Assembly: GCA_050701795.1 (NCBI GenBank)
Contig: JBOGDK010000215.1
Location: forward strand, 1 to 8,022
Length of the DNA stretch: 8,022 nt
Direction of reading: 5' to 3'
Source of the DNA: WHSM01 sp050701795
GTDB lineage: Bacteria; Actinomycetota; Actinomycetes; Mycobacteriales; Micromonosporaceae
A model generated the notes under the pieces. The model was given only the letters and a program-made list of their open reading frames with translations. It ran no database searches and had not been told where the DNA came from. Below are positions 6,083-8,022 of this stretch, in pieces (position 1 is the first letter of the stretch; every line of letters starts with the position of its first letter). The position numbers were made by a program, and so were the translations under genes.

Positions 6083-7086
6083 TCAGCCCTGCCGCGACCG
6101 CCCTGCGGGACCGGCTGCGGTGGACGCTGGTGGCCGCCGCCGCGACCCCCGCGGACACCGGCGGGCACGTGGACCGCGCCGTGTTGGAGCGCTACCTCCA
6201 AGGGTTGGTCGCCGACGGGGCCGGTGGTCTGGCGGTGCTGGCGCACACCGGGCGGGGGTCGTACTGGCCAGCTGACCTGCGGCGACAGGTGATCGGTGTG
6301 GCTGTGGGCTGCGGCGTGCCGGTGGTGGTCGGGGTCGGCGGCCGGCCGGGGGAGACCACGGCGGAGGTGGCAGCCGCCGCGCTCCAGGCGGCCGAGGCCG
6401 GCGCGGACGGACTTCTGGTGTTCCCGCCCGGGCAGCCCGGCGATGGGGGCGTCGCCCCCGACCGTGACCCGGGTGCCGACCGTGACCCGGGTGCCGACCT
6501 CAGTCCTCGCGCCGACCTCGGTCCGGGCGCCGGCAGTGACTCGGGCGCGGGTCGTGTGGTGGCCCATCACGACGCGATCTGGCGGCAGTCGGGGCTGCCG
6601 ATGCTCGGCTTCGACCTCTACACGAGGCCGTACCCGTCGGCGGTGCTGGCGGCGTTGCTCGACCATCCGGGCGTCGCCGGGCTGAAGCTGGCGCGGCTGC
6701 ACGACGCGATCGCCTGCCAGGCCGGGATCGCCGCCGCCCGTACCGCCGGGCGGCTCGCCGTGACCGGTGAGGACCGGATGTTCGGCGCCTCCCTGATGTG
6801 GGGTGCCGAGGCCGCCCTGGTCGGGATCGCGGCCGCGGCGGTGCCGGTCATGGCGGGTGTGCTCGCGGCGTACCGGGAGCGGCGGTACGACGCCTTCGTC
6901 GCCGCTTCGGCGCGGCTGGACCGGCTCGCCGCGGCCACGTTCACCGAACCACTGGAGGGGTACGTGCAGCGGATGCTCTGGATCGCCGCCGCCGAACGCC
7001 GGATCCCGGACCGGTACGCCGTCGACCCGTACGCCCCGGTGTTGCCCGGCGGCGAACGGGACCGGGTACTGCGAGCCGCCTCGTGA
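6079..7086 (+). CDS. Dihydrodipicolinate-synthase/NAL-like (beta/alpha)8 aldolase family protein
   Basis: A GTG at 6079 overlaps the previous stop (GTGA), giving 335 residues and translational coupling. The order of elements fits the DHDPS/N-acetylneuraminate lyase superfamily: LVAAAATPAD near the N-terminus, GAGGLAVLAHTGRGSYW where the GTTGE-type loop belongs, VPVVVGVGGRPGETTAEV, AGADGLLVFPPG, and GVAGLKLARLHDA with K203 as candidate Schiff-base lysine. Where DHDPS has YNVPSR, this protein has F178-DLY181TRPY, so the catalytic tyrosine is either displaced to Y181 or absent. Residues 128-157 are five six-residue tandem repeats rich in D, P, G and A, an unusual loop insertion in the barrel. 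Superfamily members catalyse aldol cleavage or condensation with pyruvate or related keto acids. It sits directly after the aminotransferase and before two amidohydrolase-type genes. Reaction unknown. Confidence 0.8.
   Translation: MISPAATALRDRLRWTLVAAAATPADTGGHVDRAVLERYLQGLVADGAGGLAVLAHTGRGSYWPADLRRQVIGVAVGCGVPVVVGVGGRPGETTAEVAAAALQAAEAGADGLLVFPPGQPGDGGVAPDRDPGADRDPGADLSPRADLGPGAGSDSGAGRVVAHHDAIWRQSGLPMLGFDLYTRPYPSAVLAALLDHPGVAGLKLARLHDAIACQAGIAAARTAGRLAVTGEDRMFGASLMWGAEAALVGIAAAAVPVMAGVLAAYRERRYDAFVAASARLDRLAAATFTEPLEGYVQRMLWIAAAERRIPDRYAVDPYAPVLPGGERDRVLRAAS
6460..6549 (+). repeat. Five tandem 18-bp units inside the aldolase-like gene
   Basis: Units start at 6460, 6478, 6496, 6514 and 6532. 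The first two are identical (GACCGTGACCCGGGTGCC) and the others are diverged. Translated they are DRDPGA, DRDPGA, DLSPRA, DLGPGA and GSDSGA, so every unit keeps the frame and most fit D-x-x-P-x-A. The array lies between the strand ending VFPPG and the region leading to VAHHDAIW. Slippage has probably expanded it. Confidence 0.8.
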
Positions 7087-7895
7087 CCGGGTCGGAGGGC
7101 GGCCCCGCCGCCACCGCGGCCGGGGACGACGCGGGCCGGGACGCCGGTGCCGCCACCGGGCCGTTCGATCCGGACGCGCTGCTCGGGGACCTCACCGTCA
7201 GCCTGGACGTCGACGTCCTGGTGGGGGAGTACCCGGACCGGGACGTGCCGCCCGGTGACCCGCGCCCGATCCTCGAAGCCCACCGGGTGACGGCCGGCGC
7301 GTACGCCAGCCTGCGGGCCGCCCTGTTCGACGTCGCCAGCGGCAACGACGAGGTGCTCGCGCTCGCCGGACCGGACGTGGTGCCGGTCGGCGGGGTCGAC
7401 CTGCGGGACCCGGTAGGTGCGGTCGCCGAGCTGGAACGCCTGGTGGCGTCAGGAGTACGGACGGTCCGGCTGTTCCCCGACGAGCAGGGCGTCGACCCTG
7501 GCTTCCCGTCCGTACGCCACGTCGCCCGCGCCGCCGCCGGGCTCGACATGGTGCTGCTGACCGGGGGCGACGTACGGCTGTTCTGGCGCCCGTACGCCGG
7601 GCTCGGCGCCACCGTGGTCTTCCTGGACACGCACTTCTACCACCTGGGCGACTTCCTCGCGGTGGCCGTCGATGAACCCGGATTCCACACCTCGACCCGG
7701 TTGTTGAACTCCCCGGACGCCCTGGAGCAGGTGGCGGAACGGGTCGGTGCCGAGCGGTTGCTGTTCGGCTCGCGTACCCCCTGGTACGAGACCCTGGTGC
7801 CGCGGCTGCGGCTGGCGACCAGCGGGCTCGACCCTGGACAGGTGGCCGCCGTGGCCGGTGGCACCGCCCGCCGACTGTTGGGAGTGACGCCGTGA
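7083..7895 (+). CDS. Amidohydrolase-2-like (PF04909-type) protein lacking metal ligands
   Basis: A GTG at 7083 overlaps the previous stop (GTGA). The product is 270 residues, short for a complete amidohydrolase. After about 30 residues of low-complexity G/A/D sequence, the first strand reads LDVDVLVGEYPDRD where active members have DxHxH, so both histidines are absent. The end reads AERLLFGSRTPWYETL where the family usually has FGSDxP, so the metal-binding aspartate is arginine. Between them the barrel pattern persists: VVPVGGVDLRDPVGAVAELERLV, VRTVRLFPDEQG, VVFLDTHFYHL (quoted in pieces). The end, VAAVAGGTARRLLGV, is the typical last helix. I infer a catalytically inactive or repurposed paralogue of the next gene, perhaps its partner subunit. 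Variants without the HxH motif exist in this superfamily, so it may not be recent decay. The reading frame is intact and coupled on both sides, which argues that it is used. Confidence 0.75.
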   Translation: MTGSEGGPAATAAGDDAGRDAGAATGPFDPDALLGDLTVSLDVDVLVGEYPDRDVPPGDPRPILEAHRVTAGAYASLRAALFDVASGNDEVLALAGPDVVPVGGVDLRDPVGAVAELERLVASGVRTVRLFPDEQGVDPGFPSVRHVARAAAGLDMVLLTGGDVRLFWRPYAGLGATVVFLDTHFYHLGDFLAVAVDEPGFHTSTRLLNSPDALEQVAERVGAERLLFGSRTPWYETLVPRLRLATSGLDPGQVAAVAGGTARRLLGVTP

Positions 7896-8022
7896 TCATC
7901 GACGTACACGCCCACTGGGGTCCGTGGTTCTTCCGGATGGACGTCGCCGGGGTGGCCACCAACCTCGCGGTGATGGACCGGTACGGCATCGACCTGGCGA
8001 TCGTGTCGGCCACCGAGGCGGT
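7892..8022 (+). CDS. Amidohydrolase with HxH motif, N-terminal part, runs off the window
   Basis: A GTG at 7892 overlaps the preceding TGA (GTGA), the third such coupling in a row. The first 43 codons are visible, with no stop before the right edge. The protein opens VIIDVHAHWGPWFF, with H6 and H8 forming the HxH metal-binding pair at the end of the first strand of the amidohydrolase barrel. VMDRYGIDLAIVSATEA then matches the second strand region of PF04909-type enzymes, in which the family's metal-dependent hydrolases and decarboxylases open. It is most likely the active counterpart of the degenerate protein before it. Reaction and full length cannot be known from this window. Confidence 0.85.
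   Translation, partial: MIIDVHAHWGPWFFRMDVAGVATNLAVMDRYGIDLAIVSATEA

Noticed and set aside
6460..6549. CRISPR-like or non-coding repeat array
   Set aside because: Units are directly adjacent without spacers, are a multiple of three, and keep an open coding frame, so this is a coding tandem repeat.

Overview
High-GC actinomycete chromosome; the GC-ending codons, GTG starts and frequent GTAC/TACGG strings suggest something like Micromonosporaceae, though the family assignment is inference. The left quarter is a decaying, probably acquired zone. The right three quarters carry a metabolic or secondary-metabolite-type cluster that continues past the right edge.

Left zone (1-2400). The window opens in the last 37 codons of a probable DDE (IS630/Tc1-type) transposase, followed by 326 gene-free, AT-richer bases. 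Next is a small one-pass membrane protein (442-807) whose reading frame is cut short by an AG duplication. On the minus strand (944-1832) lies a secreted beta-propeller-like protein whose signal peptide and body sit in different frames; four +1 shifts rebuild one 294-residue protein. Then comes the C-terminal third of a Gfo/Idh/MocA-type oxidoreductase (about 2002-2378), headless and also frameshifted.

Middle (2400-4840). An intact SDR-type NAD(P)-dependent epimerase/dehydratase (2503-3522) is followed at once by the first ~70 codons of a dihydrodipicolinate-synthase (DHDPS)-family gene. That gene stops abruptly near 3760, where it meets tail-to-tail a minus-strand regulator-like gene (start 4760) that has also lost its 3' end. 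The simplest reading is one deletion joining two convergent genes and removing the body of the aldolase and the end (probably the DNA-binding part) of the regulator.

Right operon (4844-end). Four genes are joined by three consecutive 4-bp GTGA stop/start overlaps: a DegT/DnrJ/EryC1/StrS PLP aminotransferase, a complete DHDPS-like protein with a five-unit 18-bp in-frame repeat, an amidohydrolase-like protein lacking the usual metal ligands, and the start of an amidohydrolase with an intact HxH motif.

A 16-bp near-palindromic motif, TTACGG(T/C)CnnGACCG(G/T), occurs in three intergenic regions: before the propeller gene, before the epimerase, and between the regulator and the aminotransferase. 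It looks like the operator of one regulon. Oxidoreductase, epimerase, aminotransferase, aldolase-like and amidohydrolase genes together suggest making or breaking down an amino-sugar- or aminocyclitol-like compound. The substrate cannot be read from the sequence.
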